Source: Pseudomonadota bacterium (GTDB taxonomy: Bacteria > Pseudomonadota > Gammaproteobacteria > Nitrosococcales > Methylophagaceae). Taken from it: a DNA stretch of 64,000 nucleotides. Positions 36,918-47,111 of this stretch are shown here, one piece after another. The notes below the pieces were generated by a model that did no database searches, was not told the DNA's origin, and saw only the letters and a program-made list of their open reading frames with translations. Position 1 is the first letter of the stretch. The number at the start of each line of letters is the position of its first letter. A program made the translations under genes and the position numbers. The stretch spans positions 1-64,000 of the forward strand of contig JALIBN010000029.1 in assembly GCA_030576275.1 (NCBI GenBank), written 5' to 3'.

Positions 36918-39356
36918 ATGGCAATCGATCCAATTTGTGGCATGAATGTAGATACAGACACTACTCCACATAAAACAATCTATAAGCAAGTGCCGTATTA
37001 TTTTTGTTGCACTGGCTGTTTGAATAAATTTCAAGCCTCGCCTGAACAATACATTCCGAGTGATGAACCGGTGGCCGGTTGTTGTAATCGGCATGCTGAG
37101 TTCAAACCTAAAACCACCCCCGAAAAACCCAGTATTCAGAATGAATATACTTGCCCGATGCATCCTGAAATTTTACAAGATAATCCCGGAAGTTGTCCTA
37201 AATGCGGCATGGCATTGGAATCGAGTTCGCATGCAATAACATCCACACAATACACTTGCCCAATGCATCCTGAAGTGGTGCAAGATCATCCTGGGAGCTG
37301 TCCTAAATGCGGTATGGCATTAGAAGCAACAACGGTTGAAGTACATGAAGACACCAGCGAATTAGATGATATGTATCGTCGCTTTTGGGTCAGCAGTCTA
37401 TTTGCCATACCCGTATTTATATTAGCGATGATAGCTGATATGGCGCCCCAGTGGCTACCCAGTTCGCTTTCCATGTTACAGATTCAATGGATTGAAGCGG
37501 CACTGGCCACACCAGTAGTTATCTGGGGCGGCTGGCCATTTTTCGGTCGTGCGTTGCAATCACTAGTCAACCGACATCTAAATATGTTTACATTAATAGG
37601 TTTAGGTGTTTCCGTTGCATGGTCATATAGTCTTATTGCCTTAGTTTTTCCAAACCTATTCCCCGTCAGCTTGCAGTCTGCTGATGGCACAGTACCGGTT
37701 TATTTTGAAGCGGCAGCGATGATTACAGTACTGGTTTTACTGGGCCAAGTTCTGGAATTACGTGCTCGAAGTCAAACCAATGCGGCGATTAAATTACTGC
37801 TGGGTTTAGCTCCTAATACTGCCAGAATTGTCCGCGATAATGGTAATGAAGAAGATATTTCTCTTTCTGATGTTCACGTAGGCGATATGCTTAGGGTTCG
37901 TCCTGGTGACAAAGTACCCGTTGATGGGGTTGTTATTTCAGGGAATAGTACGGTTGATGAATCAATGGTCACCGGCGAATCGATTCCTGTTGCAAAAACA
38001 GTGAAACACCAACTGATTGGCGCGACCGTAAATGGTACCGGCAGTCTGATCATGCAGGCTGAAAAAGTTGGTGGTGAGACCTTACTCGCTCAAATTGTAA
38101 ACATGGTTACCGAAGCTCAACGATCTCGTGCCCCCATTCAAAAACTGGTCGATACTGTCGCAGGCTATTTTGTTCCCATGGTGATTATTGTCGCCCTATT
38201 CACCTTCATCGGCTGGAATATTTGGGGCCCTGAACCCCAAATGGCACATGCCATTATCAATGCTGTTGCCGTACTCATTATTGCCTGTCCTTGCGCATTA
38301 GGTTTAGCAACACCAATGTCTATAATGGTTGGTACAGGTCGTGGTGCGGTCAATGGCGTGTTGATAAAAAATGCCGAAGCATTAGAAGTCTTAGAAAAAG
38401 TCGACACATTAGTAATTGATAAAACGGGCACATTGACCGAAGGTAAACCCAAACTAATTAAAGTAATTGACTATGCAAGTTTTTCTGACAAATACGTATT
38501 ACAACTGGCTGCCAGCTTAGAACGGGCGAGCGAACATTCACTTGCCGAAGCAATCGTAAACGGTGCTTTATCACGAAACATCGACTTATTAGATACCACT
38601 GAATTTTCTTCAATCACCGGCAAAGGTGTCAGTGGTAAAATTGATAACCATGATGTCGCTTTGGGTAATATCAGCTTACTTGAAAGTATGGACGTTGATG
38701 TGAGCGAACTGACGGAAAAAGCTGATACATTAAGGAAAGAAGGCCAAACAGTGATGTTCGTGAGTATTGATGGCCAAGCAGCAGGACTGATTTGCGTTGC
38801 TGATCCAATTAAAATTTCAACCCCTGAAGCGATTCATGACTTACATAACGAAGGCATTAGCATTGTTATGCTTACTGGTGATAGTCATGCCACGGCGATG
38901 GCAATAGCACAAGAATTGGGCATCGATAGTGTGCATGCCGGAATTTTACCTGAACAGAAAGCAGACATCATCAAGCAACTTCAAGCCGAAGGTAAAGTAG
39001 TTGCGATGGCTGGCGATGGTATTAATGATGCACCAGCATTAGCACAAGCCGATGTCGGTATTGCTATGGGAACGGGCACTGATGTCGCGATAGAAAGTGC
39101 TGGTGTGACCTTGGTAAAAGGCGATTTGCGAGGCATAGTGAAAGCAATACGTTTAAGTCGAGCCACTATGGGAAATATTCGTCAAAATCTATTTTTCGCC
39201 TTTATTTACAATGCTCTGGGCGTACCGATTGCAGCAGGTGTTTTATTCCCAGTATTCGGCCTATTACTGTCACCGATGATAGCGGCAGCAGCCATGAGCC
39301 TCAGTTCAGTATCAGTCATTAGTAATGCCTTAAGATTAAAACGAGCGAAACTATAA
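36918..39356 (+). CDS. Copper P1B-type ATPase with YHS and two heavy-metal-binding modules
   Basis: An 812-residue inner-membrane Cu(I)/Ag(I)-exporting ATPase. The N-terminus has a YHS domain (ICGM at 6-9, CCTGC at 30-34). Two heavy-metal-binding domains follow, each CPMHPE...CPKCGM (79-98 and 114-133). There is no classical HMA (GMxCxxC) domain. The catalytic core is intact: TGES actuator motif, CPC transport motif (C457, C459), phosphorylation site DKTGTLT starting at D501, and [20 protein letters not shown]. The two binding modules are near copies of each other, so the second probably arose by duplication. The layout resembles SilP/CopF-like pumps of metal-resistance loci. Confidence 0.94.
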   Translation: MAIDPICGMNVDTDTTPHKTIYKQVPYYFCCTGCLNKFQASPEQYIPSDEPVAGCCNRHAEFKPKTTPEKPSIQNEYTCPMHPEILQDNPGSCPKCGMALESSSHAITSTQYTCPMHPEVVQDHPGSCPKCGMALEATTVEVHEDTSELDDMYRRFWVSSLFAIPVFILAMIADMAPQWLPSSLSMLQIQWIEAALATPVVIWGGWPFFGRALQSLVNRHLNMFTLIGLGVSVAWSYSLIALVFPNLFPVSLQSADGTVPVYFEAAAMITVLVLLGQVLELRARSQTNAAIKLLLGLAPNTARIVRDNGNEEDISLSDVHVGDMLRVRPGDKVPVDGVVISGNSTVDESMVTGESIPVAKTVKHQLIGATVNGTGSLIMQAEKVGGETLLAQIVNMVTEAQRSRAPIQKLVDTVAGYFVPMVIIVALFTFIGWNIWGPEPQMAHAIINAVAVLIIACPCALGLATPMSIMVGTGRGAVNGVLIKNAEALEVLEKVDTLVIDKTGTLTEGKPKLIKVIDYASFSDKYVLQLAASLERASEHSLAEAIVNGALSRNIDLLDTTEFSSITGKGVSGKIDNHDVALGNISLLESMDVDVSELTEKADTLRKEGQTVMFVSIDGQAAGLICVADPIKISTPEAIHDLHNEGISIVMLTGDSHATAMAIAQELGIDSVHAGILPEQKADIIKQLQAEGKVVAMAGDGINDAPALAQADVGIAMGTGTDVAIESAGVTLVKGDLRGIVKAIRLSRATMGNIRQNLFFAFIYNALGVPIAAGVLFPVFGLLLSPMIAAAAMSLSSVSVISNALRLKRAKL

Positions 39357-40251
39357 GGATGCTTTAACTATAAATATTAACGTTGTAGTAAGTGATGTCA
39401 TACAGAATCGTTTGGCTCACGTGCGCCATAGTAATTTTTATTTTTCTGACTTAATAAAAGACAAAAGCAACGCTGATGTGATTAAAGGATTACAGCCAAT
39501 AAGTTTTATTTATAGACGTTCTGCCATTTTTCGATTGCTACTCTATAAGCGTTGGGATAAATCAAGATAGTACGTAAAACAGTATTTTACAAAACTAAGA
39601 CACATCGGGGTGCATTTATTTTCAACAGCTACTGAGAGCCTAATCACTAGCCTATTATTACATTAGGACAGCGAATCATCCAAAGTTCAGACAGTTTTTC
39701 CACACTAATATTCAGTTTAATTGCGATTTATTCTAGGAACTATAACGCTGATTTTAAAGCATTTGATACGGTAATACATCTTTAACACCACTCCTTTGGG
39801 GGTATTGTCAAGAAGTTCTAGTATTGGTAGTTTCCAAAAACAAAGGGTGTACTTTAAGTATATGATGCTCTCAAGGTTACTTCTCATAATGGAGCAGTTA
39901 CGTCACACCGAAAAAGGTTTGTTAAACAGAGTTGAGTTTGCTGTTTAACCTGATATCTTTATAGCTTTAACTGAGTAAATGTTGTCCAAATTAAATTTAT
40001 TAGAAAACTAAACCAAAGTATATAGTGTGATATTGAGTATAAAATGAAAACATGGTTAAAACATCCATTGGATGAGCAAGCATTTAGATATCTCAAATTT
40101 AAGTCATCTTGCCATTCTAGATAAATGACAAATTAGCCTTTTTACTTTAAGACCATCTCACTAGATTTTCACCATATAAAACAGTATTCATAGGGATGCT
40201 AAACTCTCTAAATGGAAACTTATCCAGTCTTAATTATTCCAAGGAAACCCT
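39357..40251 (+). other. Long intergenic stretch after the copper ATPase
   Basis: Almost 900 bp with no gene I can defend. A 52-codon frame from a TTG at 39412 to 39570 reads like protein (ending KRWDKSR), but it has no ribosome site and no family I recognise. A perfect inverted repeat GTTAAACAG (39921-39929) / CTGTTTAAC (39941-39949) is not followed by a T-tract. The region is more AT-rich than the genes and may be a scar of lost genes. Confidence 0.4.
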
Positions 40252-40452
40252 ATGATTAATGAACTTTTAGAAACATCAATTTCATGCCCCTACTGTGGTG
40301 AAGAACTTAGTGTCACTATAGAAATAATGGACGAAAGCCAAGAATATATAGAAGATTGCCAAGTGTGTTGTCGTCCTATCACTTTTGATATCACAGTAGC
40401 GCTTGATGGCAGTTATTCAATTTCAGTTCGTGCTGAGGATGAAATAATGTAA
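40252..40452 (+). CDS. CPXCG-motif cysteine-rich small protein
   Basis: A 66-residue protein with CPYCGEE at 12-18 and a second pair CQVCCRP near 36-42. This is the paired-cysteine layout of the CPXCG family, likely a small zinc ribbon. The AAGGAA ribosome site is well placed. Function of the family is unknown. It stands alone in an otherwise gene-poor stretch. Confidence 0.85.
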   Translation: MINELLETSISCPYCGEELSVTIEIMDESQEYIEDCQVCCRPITFDITVALDGSYSISVRAEDEIM

Positions 40453-40566
40453 AATAGTAATGCTATCCATTTGAAAGATATAAAAAGGCGATCGATTTTC
40501 TTGGCAATTGCGTTCTTTTACCCGCTATAGAATCAACGTCAATATATCTAATTAAGGAAGACTGTA

Positions 40567-41516
40567 ATGAAGAAACCTGACATTCCACTAAACGAAGAAC
40601 ATAGGTTGAAAACGCTGCGGTCTCTCAACATACTAGACACCGCCTCTGAAGAACGTTTTGACCGTCTAACGCGAATGGCGAAGCGTCTGTTCAATGTGCC
40701 AATTGCTACCATCTCCTTAGTTGATGAAGATCGACAATGGTTTAAGTCTTGTATCGGTTTAACCGTAAAAGAAACCCCACGTGATATTTCATTTTGTGGT
40801 CATGCCATTTTGGATGATGAGGTATTCATCATTTCCGACACTTTACAAGATGAACGCTTTGTCGATAATCCCTTGGTTACACATATGAACCCTACATCCG
40901 TTTCTATGCTGGGTGTCCACTAAGGTTCACCGATGGGAGTAGGGTTGGTACTCTTTGCATTATGGACACTAAAGCAAGAAACTTAAGTAATGATAATATC
41001 GAAACATTAAAAGACCTCGCCTCTACCGCAGAAATTGAACTCGCTGCAGTAAAACTGGCGACACTAGACGAGCTTACCAAAATCCATAATAGAAGAGGCT
41101 TTATGATGCTCAGCCAGCACAGTCTAAACCTGTGTATGAGACAAGAAATTCCTGCCACACTGGTATATATAGACATCAATAACTTCAAACAGATCAATGA
41201 TACGTTTGGACATGCTGAGGGCGATAAGGTTTTAAGAACGTTTGCTAGTCTAATAAGCACCGCCAGTCGAGAATCAGACATTTTCGCCCGAATGGGGGGA
41301 GATGAGTTTGTTATCTTATTTACTAACACCACAGCAAACGCTGCGAAAAATAACATTATAAGATTGCAACTATCACTGGATAAGCAAAATGCTAATAATA
41401 AGTACGACATTACCTTCTCTTATGGCATAGTCGTTTTTGACCCTAACAAGCATAAGACAACTAAAGCATTGCTTGAAGATGGCGATTCACAAATGTATCA
41501 ACATAAAAATATGTAA
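40567..41516 (+). pseudogene. GAF-GGDEF diguanylate cyclase, interrupted by a one-base shift
   Basis: The first part (40567-40923) encodes a GAF domain (EEHRLKTLRSLNILDT, VDEDRQWFKS, ISFCGHAILDD) and stops just after DNPLVTHMN. In the neighbouring frame the sequence continues at once with YIRFYAGCPLRF and GTLCIMDTKA, then a complete GGDEF domain with LDELTKIHNRRGF and MGGDEF. Adding one base to the C-run at 40890-40892 restores a 316-residue protein. The active-site and metal residues of the cyclase are intact. Either the gene is recently broken, or the shift is a homopolymer sequencing error, or translation slips there. An internal start at 40962 could still give a cyclase without GAF. Confidence 0.88.
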
Positions 41517-41550
41517 AAATCATAAACACCTCAAATAATAAAAACTCCCA

Positions 41551-41574
41551 AAGCCAAAAGTATTTTGGTTTTTC
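41551..41574 (+). terminator. Probable terminator after the GGDEF gene
   Basis: A short stem CCAAAA-GTA-TTTTGG (41554-41568) is followed by a run of five T. The stem is AT-rich and weak, but its place 35 bp after the stop fits a rho-independent terminator. Confidence 0.5.
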
Positions 41575-41818
41575 TTAATTAAACGTCGGTTTAATAAGCA
41601 CTGACATAGCTAGGTTCAGACGAAAATAATTGTTGTTCAGAACAGTATTAGCAAAAAAAATCACACAAAGTCGCTAGCGTGAGGTCTCATATCAAGACCA
41701 ATAACCTAAATAATAAACGTAAAATAACCAAACATCCCCTTATTTAAATCGTTTTGTGAGAATTTAGTGGGAATATTTGATGCGAAACAAAGAAAATACA
41801 ATATCACGCAAGGTTATT

Positions 41819-42700
41819 ATGACAAGAAGTACAATAGATCCGAAAATACTTGAGTTATATGATGAATATTGTCACTCCACCATGACTAGGCGAGATTTTC
41901 TGACCAGGGCTTCTTCGATAGCAATTGTCAGTGGTTCAGGGCTTGCTATGGCAAGTTTGTTATTGCCACGTTATGCCGAAGCACACACTATTGATTTTAC
42001 AAATGAACGAATAAAACCACACTACGTTAAATACGAATCACCAGGTGGCTCATCGGGGGAAATGCGTGGCTACTTAGTAAAACCTGCGGGCGACGGCCCC
42101 TTTCATGCCGTGTTAATTATTCACGAAAATAGAGGGCTAAATCCTTATATAGAAGATGTTGCACGCCGTGTTGCTGTGGAGGGTTTTATTGCACTAGCGC
42201 CTGATGGCCTATTTCCTATTGGTGGATATCCTGGTAATGATGACGATGGCAAAATCATGCAAAAATCTTTAAACGAGGACCAACTTTTTACCGACCTCTT
42301 AAATAGCGCTAAATTCTTAAAAACAAACGAGCTATCTACTGGTAAGCTAGGCGCCGTAGGTTTCTGTTTTGGTGGTAGTTCAGTTAATAAGCTTGCTGTA
42401 CAAATGGGAGTAGACCTCGATGCTGCTGTTCCATTTTATGGCAGTGCACCAGCTACTAATGAGGTTTTTAAAATACAAGCACCTCTGTTACTTCACTATG
42501 CTAAAGATGACCCTCGGGTGAATTCTTCAAGACAAGAATATAAAAATGCTTTGGAAAATAATAACAAAGACTTTGAGATGCATTCCTATGAAGCTACCAG
42601 TCATGGCTTCCATAACGATTCAACACCACGCTATAATGAAAAACAGGCAAAACTAGCTTGGCTACGTACGATATCATTCTTCAAAAAGCACCTGAATTAA
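41819..42700 (+). CDS. Tat-exported dienelactone hydrolase-like protein
   Basis: An alpha/beta hydrolase of the dienelactone hydrolase family, similar in layout to E. coli YghX. From the chosen ATG at 41819 (AAGG site five bases upstream) it has 293 residues; an ATG at 41780 is an alternative. A twin-arginine signal MTRRDFL with a hydrophobic stretch precedes the mature domain, so export folded to the periplasm is likely. The catalytic triad is visible: Cys in GAVGFCFGG, Asp in YAKDDPRVN and His in SHGFHND. The true substrate is unknown. Confidence 0.85.
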   Translation: MTRSTIDPKILELYDEYCHSTMTRRDFLTRASSIAIVSGSGLAMASLLLPRYAEAHTIDFTNERIKPHYVKYESPGGSSGEMRGYLVKPAGDGPFHAVLIIHENRGLNPYIEDVARRVAVEGFIALAPDGLFPIGGYPGNDDDGKIMQKSLNEDQLFTDLLNSAKFLKTNELSTGKLGAVGFCFGGSSVNKLAVQMGVDLDAAVPFYGSAPATNEVFKIQAPLLLHYAKDDPRVNSSRQEYKNALENNNKDFEMHSYEATSHGFHNDSTPRYNEKQAKLAWLRTISFFKKHLN

Positions 42701-43049
42701 CTAAGGCCCATCTAGTAAAGTTTTTTCTAGTACTAAGTTGCTAGAGAGCTTAAGTCGTCACATTCACTGAATAGTGCACAATTTTATTAGCATCCAATTC
42801 TAAAATAAAAAACTTTATCTGTGCAGAGGTAAAAATTTAACAACTATTAAATACATGTCAATCTCGACTATTCAGTCTTTAACTAATTGTAAGGTGGGTA
42901 ATTGTGTCGCATGATGATCAGGTAGTATAGAATCTATTAACATATAAAGTTAGAACGATACTCAAAATGATAGTGTCTCATCTAAGTTATAGTTAAACTA
43001 AACTAGTGATTATAAATGTTTTTGTGACTTAGTTTATTTGTAGGTAAGC
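42701..43049. other. Intergenic stretch between convergent genes
   Basis: About 350 bp between the dienelactone hydrolase-like gene and the TolC-type gene, which converge here. Apart from the terminator at its right edge I see no gene, repeat or structured element. Confidence 0.5.
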
Positions 43050-43050
43050 A

Positions 43051-43085
43051 TAAAAAAACCTCAGCAACGGAAAAATGCTGAGGTT
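43051..43085 (-). terminator. Rho-independent terminator of the TolC-type gene
   Basis: A perfect ten-base stem AACCTCAGCA / TGCTGAGGTT (43057-43066 and 43076-43085) has a nine-base loop. Read on the minus strand it is followed by a run of seven T. It lies about 37 bp past the stop of the TolC-type channel gene. Confidence 0.9.
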
Positions 43086-43122
43086 ATTATTAATGGTATT
43101 AGATCTCAATGAGCTTATCGAA

Positions 43123-44472
43123 TTATGGCTGTTCTGGTTCTAGACTCGTCACCGTAATTGCTTCTTCTGGTGCTTCTAACTTCAGCGTTTCCAAAAGTTT
43201 ACCCATAGTTTCCGTTAACCAATAACATGCATATATCCGATCATATTTAGCATTGGTATAATCAATTCGGGCAGTCAAATATTCATTTTCAGTATCAAGT
43301 AAGTCTAATAGCGTTCTTAAGCCAAGACTGAACTGCTGTTGATACGCTTGGCGCGTACTTTCCGTCGAGGCTACACGTTGCTCTAAATACTGTAGGCGGC
43401 TGGTAGTAGTGAGGAGCGAGTTCCACGCCAAACGCACGTCATTTTCTATTTCACGTTTCGTGATGTTAGCGGTTTCTTTTACATTTTCGCTGAGAAAAGC
43501 TGTTTCATTGATACGCGCCTTATCTGCACCGCCGTTGAGTAGATTGTAACGCATGCGAAACATAGCTAAAGCATCGTTGTTATGCCCGTTCACACCATCG
43601 AGGTCACTGTTAGCGCTGGTACTAAGTTCTAAATCAACTTTCGGCTGCATAGGTGCTTCAGCACCTTGTTGCTGTGCTAATGCGGCTTCATGTTCAGCAA
43701 TAGCGGCATGCAATGCAGGATGTTGATGATAGGCAATTTTTATTGCATCATCCACTGTCGCTGGAGCAGTATTACAACATTCATCAGTAGGATCGATCAG
43801 CGATTCTGGGCTATTACCAATAACACGAAGATAATTAGTTTGTGCATCTTCAAGATTACCTTTGTTTGCCGTTAAGTTGGCTTTTGAAAGTGCAAGACGT
43901 CCAGAAGACTGCTCGACATCAGCTTGATTACCTACACCCCTGTCAGCTCGCAGTTTTATTTGAGAAAAAATGCGTTCATGACTTTCTAAATTATCTTCCG
44001 TTAAAGATAGCAGTTGTTGTCTACGTAACACATCAAGATAAACTTGGATCGCACGAAGACTAGTTGTTTCAGCTGTATCGGCAACACTATAGCCAGCTGA
44101 TTCTGCTAGCGATGTAGTTTGGTCAACGGAGTTTTTAGTTGCATAACCATCATATAACATCTGCGAAGCAGTCAGTTCTGCTTCACCACGTGTTAACCAT
44201 TTCCTATGATCTGGCCTTGTTGTTGGACTATCAGTACGTTCGCGTCCAATACCTAGGTTCAAATCTACTTTAGGATAATAGCCTGCTCGTGCTTGATCAA
44301 TTGTTTGATCGACACTAAGACGACGGCTTGTTTCAGCCAATATCGAAGGGTTACTTTTAATTGTTTTATCAACAGCTTCGGTTAACGTTTCAGCTAGTAG
44401 TGGTTGAGATACTATTAGCGTGGCGGCTAAAATTGAGGCTGAAAGTATTGATAACTTATTTTTATATACCAT
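43123..44472 (-). CDS. TolC-family outer-membrane channel (type I secretion-like)
   Basis: A 449-residue outer-membrane efflux/secretion channel. The start at 44472 has a GGAG site seven bases upstream and gives a normal signal peptide ending at LLAETLTEAV. The conserved N-terminal TLTEAVDKTIKSNPSI, the RAGYYPKVDL segment and the YLDVLRRQQL repeat match TolC-type proteins paired with type I secretion of large adhesins or toxins. It lies 16 bp after an OmpA-like lipoprotein gene. The ABC transporter and HlyD-type adaptor are not in the window, so its partners are elsewhere. Confidence 0.88.
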   Translation of the reverse strand: MVYKNKLSILSASILAATLIVSQPLLAETLTEAVDKTIKSNPSILAETSRRLSVDQTIDQARAGYYPKVDLNLGIGRERTDSPTTRPDHRKWLTRGEAELTASQMLYDGYATKNSVDQTTSLAESAGYSVADTAETTSLRAIQVYLDVLRRQQLLSLTEDNLESHERIFSQIKLRADRGVGNQADVEQSSGRLALSKANLTANKGNLEDAQTNYLRVIGNSPESLIDPTDECCNTAPATVDDAIKIAYHQHPALHAAIAEHEAALAQQQGAEAPMQPKVDLELSTSANSDLDGVNGHNNDALAMFRMRYNLLNGGADKARINETAFLSENVKETANITKREIENDVRLAWNSLLTTTSRLQYLEQRVASTESTRQAYQQQFSLGLRTLLDLLDTENEYLTARIDYTNAKYDRIYACYWLTETMGKLLETLKLEAPEEAITVTSLEPEQP

Positions 44473-44488
44473 CACAAAACTCCGTTTA

Positions 44489-45034
44489 TCAGCGTACATT
44501 GATTTCGACGCGACGATTTAATACTTCAACTGTTTCATCAGGTGTGGCGACAAGTAGTCGGCGTTCACCTTCAGATGAGATCTTAATAATATCAGCAGAT
44601 ATGCCTAGATCAATTAAATCCTGTCGCACTTTCTCCGCACGTCGTTGTGAGAGTCCGTCATTATATGCATCAGAGGCAGAGGTATCAGTATGCCCACTAA
44701 TTATAATTTCACTATCCTTTCGCTTAAGAAGTGCTTGATAAACTTCTTTTGATTCCTGTTCAGACTCTGACGAAAATACCGTTTGGTCTAATAAAAAATA
44801 TAATTTTGCATTATAAGGTGCCGGTATTCTTACAATTGGTTTTTGCGAAGACGGCATTATATTTTCGACGACACATATCGGGGTTTCGCCACTAGCAACA
44901 CCTAATGGTACCTCTACCTGTCCGCGCAGCTCTGATTCCATTTTATCTGGGCCGATACTATTATGAATGGGGCTACAACCTGTCATTAAAAAAATCATGA
45001 TAAGGGGCAGATATAAACGGTATTTGTAGTTCAT
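44489..45034 (-). CDS. OmpA-family peptidoglycan-binding lipoprotein
   Basis: A 181-residue lipoprotein. The signal peptide ends in the lipobox LMTGC with the lipid-bearing Cys at 20. The C-terminal 110 residues form an OmpA-like domain (FLLDQTVFSSESEQESKEVY, ISGHTDTSASDAYNDGLSQRRA, NRRVEINV), which binds peptidoglycan. It probably anchors the outer membrane near the TolC-type channel encoded just downstream. OmpA-domain lipoproteins are commonly seen beside LapE-type secretion channels. Confidence 0.88.
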   Translation of the reverse strand: MNYKYRLYLPLIMIFLMTGCSPIHNSIGPDKMESELRGQVEVPLGVASGETPICVVENIMPSSQKPIVRIPAPYNAKLYFLLDQTVFSSESEQESKEVYQALLKRKDSEIIISGHTDTSASDAYNDGLSQRRAEKVRQDLIDLGISADIIKISSEGERRLLVATPDETVEVLNRRVEINVR

Positions 45035-45808
45035 TACTGATGTCTCTCGAAATTATTGAAAAAGTGTGTATGAAGACAAGATACAACCATCGGTAATGGT
45101 GGCTGGCAATGAAGAGTAATAATAATTACTTTGCTGCAATCTATATTTCATATCAAATCCTTTCAAGTCTTTAAAAAAAATCCATTATCTATGACAAGTT
45201 AACTATATCTAATTATTGGTCCCAATTAAAAGGAAGTCAATATCTAATATTTCAATCAAGTTGGTTAACAACTGGATTTTTAATTGTTATCTCATTGCAT
45301 AAATTTTTCTGAGCCTGCTACAGACACGAAAGTAAATCGCTCTCAGCAATCAAATAACTTCCGACTATATCAGTATGACTAATGACTTGCCAACGTCCAG
45401 TTTGTAAAAGATAAAGAATAACTAACTAGGCGACCAAAGTCATTGCGATCAGCCGTATTGGCTTAGTAGTATGCACTACCGTTTAATCTTGAATACAAAT
45501 ATTCTTGAAGCCCTCATCACTAATGCGGATATTGAGCATGGTGGATAGCGGGCGATATCCTAGCTATTATTTAGTTAGATGAAAAGTTCTAGCGGTCGGG
45601 CTAACCTGTTCATGTAGATAAAAATTGCCATTAATTACATGTCAGGTTAGTCGCTAGAACTAGCATAATTATATTTTACAAACTGTGAATAACTATGCGA
45701 AACCAGCAAATAACTATAAAATGACCGCAAATTAAATGCACACATGGACAGGCCAACTCCCCGCCTCACATAACCAATTCTACTCAAAATGTAGACGGGA
45801 TATTTATA
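45035..45808. other. Gene-poor stretch with a large inverted repeat
   Basis: About 775 bp without an intact gene. On the minus strand, from an ATG at 45539 down to about 45310, one frame reads like protein but is cut by stops. The readable parts are MLNIRISDEGFKNICIQD, then after a stop PIRLIAMTLVA, then after another QTGRWQVISHTDIVGSYLI. It may be the remains of a gene of unknown kind. The striking element is the inverted repeat at 45586-45660, listed separately. Confidence 0.4.
45586..45660. repeat. 75-nt three-step inverted repeat
   Basis: The arms pair in three blocks: GTTCTAGCG with CGCTAGAAC (45586-45594 / 45652-45660), CTAACCTG with CAGGTTAG (45601-45608 / 45643-45650), and CATGTA with TACATG (45611-45616 / 45636-45641). 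Small internal loops and a 19-base apical loop separate them. No T-tract follows on either strand. It could be a structured RNA, a cruciform-forming site or a miniature mobile element end pair. Confidence 0.8.
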
Positions 45809-46463
45809 ATGGAAATTACACACTACCTAATAAGGGTGAGTATATTTGGTAGTGAAACATTAGCATTAGGTGAATGTGCCAGTGAGCTAAACCTGGCGGG
45901 ATATAACCTGAACTTTTCTTCATCATCAAAGTCTAGAAATGAAGTTGAATATGATGATGACATTTTTATTGTTGGCATGTCTGAATTTTCTGATGCTGAT
46001 AACCTAGCTCACTGGACCAATACCCCCTCACCATTTTTAATTTTAGGCATTGACAGTTTACCTACCAATGTTGTGATGCAAGATGTGCTGGTGAGCCGTC
46101 GGTTTTCTTAGAAGGACTCCTACACTCACAGAAATATTACTGAACTTACGACTTGGTTTACATTTGCACCATGAGCGAAGTAGCCATTCAAATCGTATTC
46201 AGAATATCGAAACTAAAATAGAAAATAATCGCGTAATTGGCATGGCAGTAGTTGTGTTAATGAGTAATTATGACGAATCTGAGCAACATGTTTTCGATGC
46301 TATCAAATCTATTAGCAGAAATAAGCAACGCCGAATCTCATCGGTGGCACATGAAATAATCACTAAACACGATAGGGCTTATCAGCCAGATAGTATCCCA
46401 ACTTTATCAGCATCAAGTTTACAGTCTTGGCCAACACATAATATTACAATTCAACAAAGGTAA
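45809..46463 (+). pseudogene. NasT-like ANTAR response regulator, interrupted by a one-base shift
   Basis: The first part (45809-46111) encodes a receiver-like domain without an obvious phospho-aspartate and stops after VLVSRRFS. In the next frame it continues with LRRTPTLTEILLNLRLGLHL and an ANTAR domain (RVIGMAVVVLMSNYDESEQ, AIKSISRNKQRRISSVAHEII). Removing one T from the T-run at 46103-46106 restores a 217-residue protein. ANTAR proteins bind RNA hairpins and prevent transcription termination, often for nitrogen-assimilation genes. The shift may be genuine decay or a homopolymer error. Confidence 0.85.
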
Positions 46464-46788
46464 AATGTAATAGCTAACCATCGTAAAGGCAACGCTAAAT
46501 TTTGTAGCCCTTTTCCATTATATTATTCTTCATATTACTCAAATAATTTATTGCTCTAAGCCCATTGTGGTTTTTGATATGTCACTATCCATCTCAGCCA
46601 TCATCAAAATAGCAAAGTATATATACAAAGATACTGTCCACTTAAAAAGCTTATTGAAATGGCTTAGTCATTAATGTAATTGAATAAAAAAGCAGTGAGA
46701 CCATATTCCCAAAGCGTTATTGGTTAACACTTTTTACTCACGACGCTACAGCATCTAAAGTCGCCTATTAATAAAGCAATATCTACTC
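46464..46788. other. Intergenic stretch after the ANTAR gene
   Basis: About 325 bp between the broken ANTAR regulator and the BON-domain fragment. I see no gene, strong stem or repeat in it. Confidence 0.5.
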
Positions 46789-46941
46789 TTATTGCACGCT
46801 AAGATGATTGTGAAGCGTATCAACCCCTTCAACCTCTCGAACTAGGGTACTCACCTCGTTAATGTAATTTTGATTATCGACAACGCCCATGAGCAAAACA
46901 TCACCCTTACGCGTTAATACCGAGAGATCAAGTCGACTCAT
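46789..46941 (-). pseudogene. BON-domain fragment
   Basis: A 50-codon frame (ATG at 46941) that translates to the C-terminal two thirds of a BON domain: LDLSVLTRKGDVLLMGVV, then YINEVSTLVREVEGV and DTLHNHLSV, then stop. A few matching residues (NIKDEK) continue upstream of the ATG before the frame closes, and the expected first strand and any signal peptide are missing. BON domains bind phospholipids or participate in envelope stability (OsmY, DolP). It is probably a 5'-truncated relic. Confidence 0.72.
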
Positions 46942-47111
46942 TTTTTCATCTTTAATATTACCTATTGATTAATTTTCTTAAACTCAAATAGATTCATTAT
47001 GATGGCGCAAGCTTAAATGTCACTCACAAATAGATTTTAAGACTCAAATTAGGCTCTAGTAATCAACTAAATGCTCTACAATGAAACCCCGCATTCAACA
47101 GAACCCGACTT

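Noticed and set aside
40904-41410. A 168-residue minus-strand frame
   Set aside because: It is antisense to the GGDEF domain whose motifs are clear on the plus strand.
44361-44738. A 125-residue plus-strand frame
   Set aside because: It is antisense to the end of the OmpA-like lipoprotein and the start of the TolC-type gene, both well supported.
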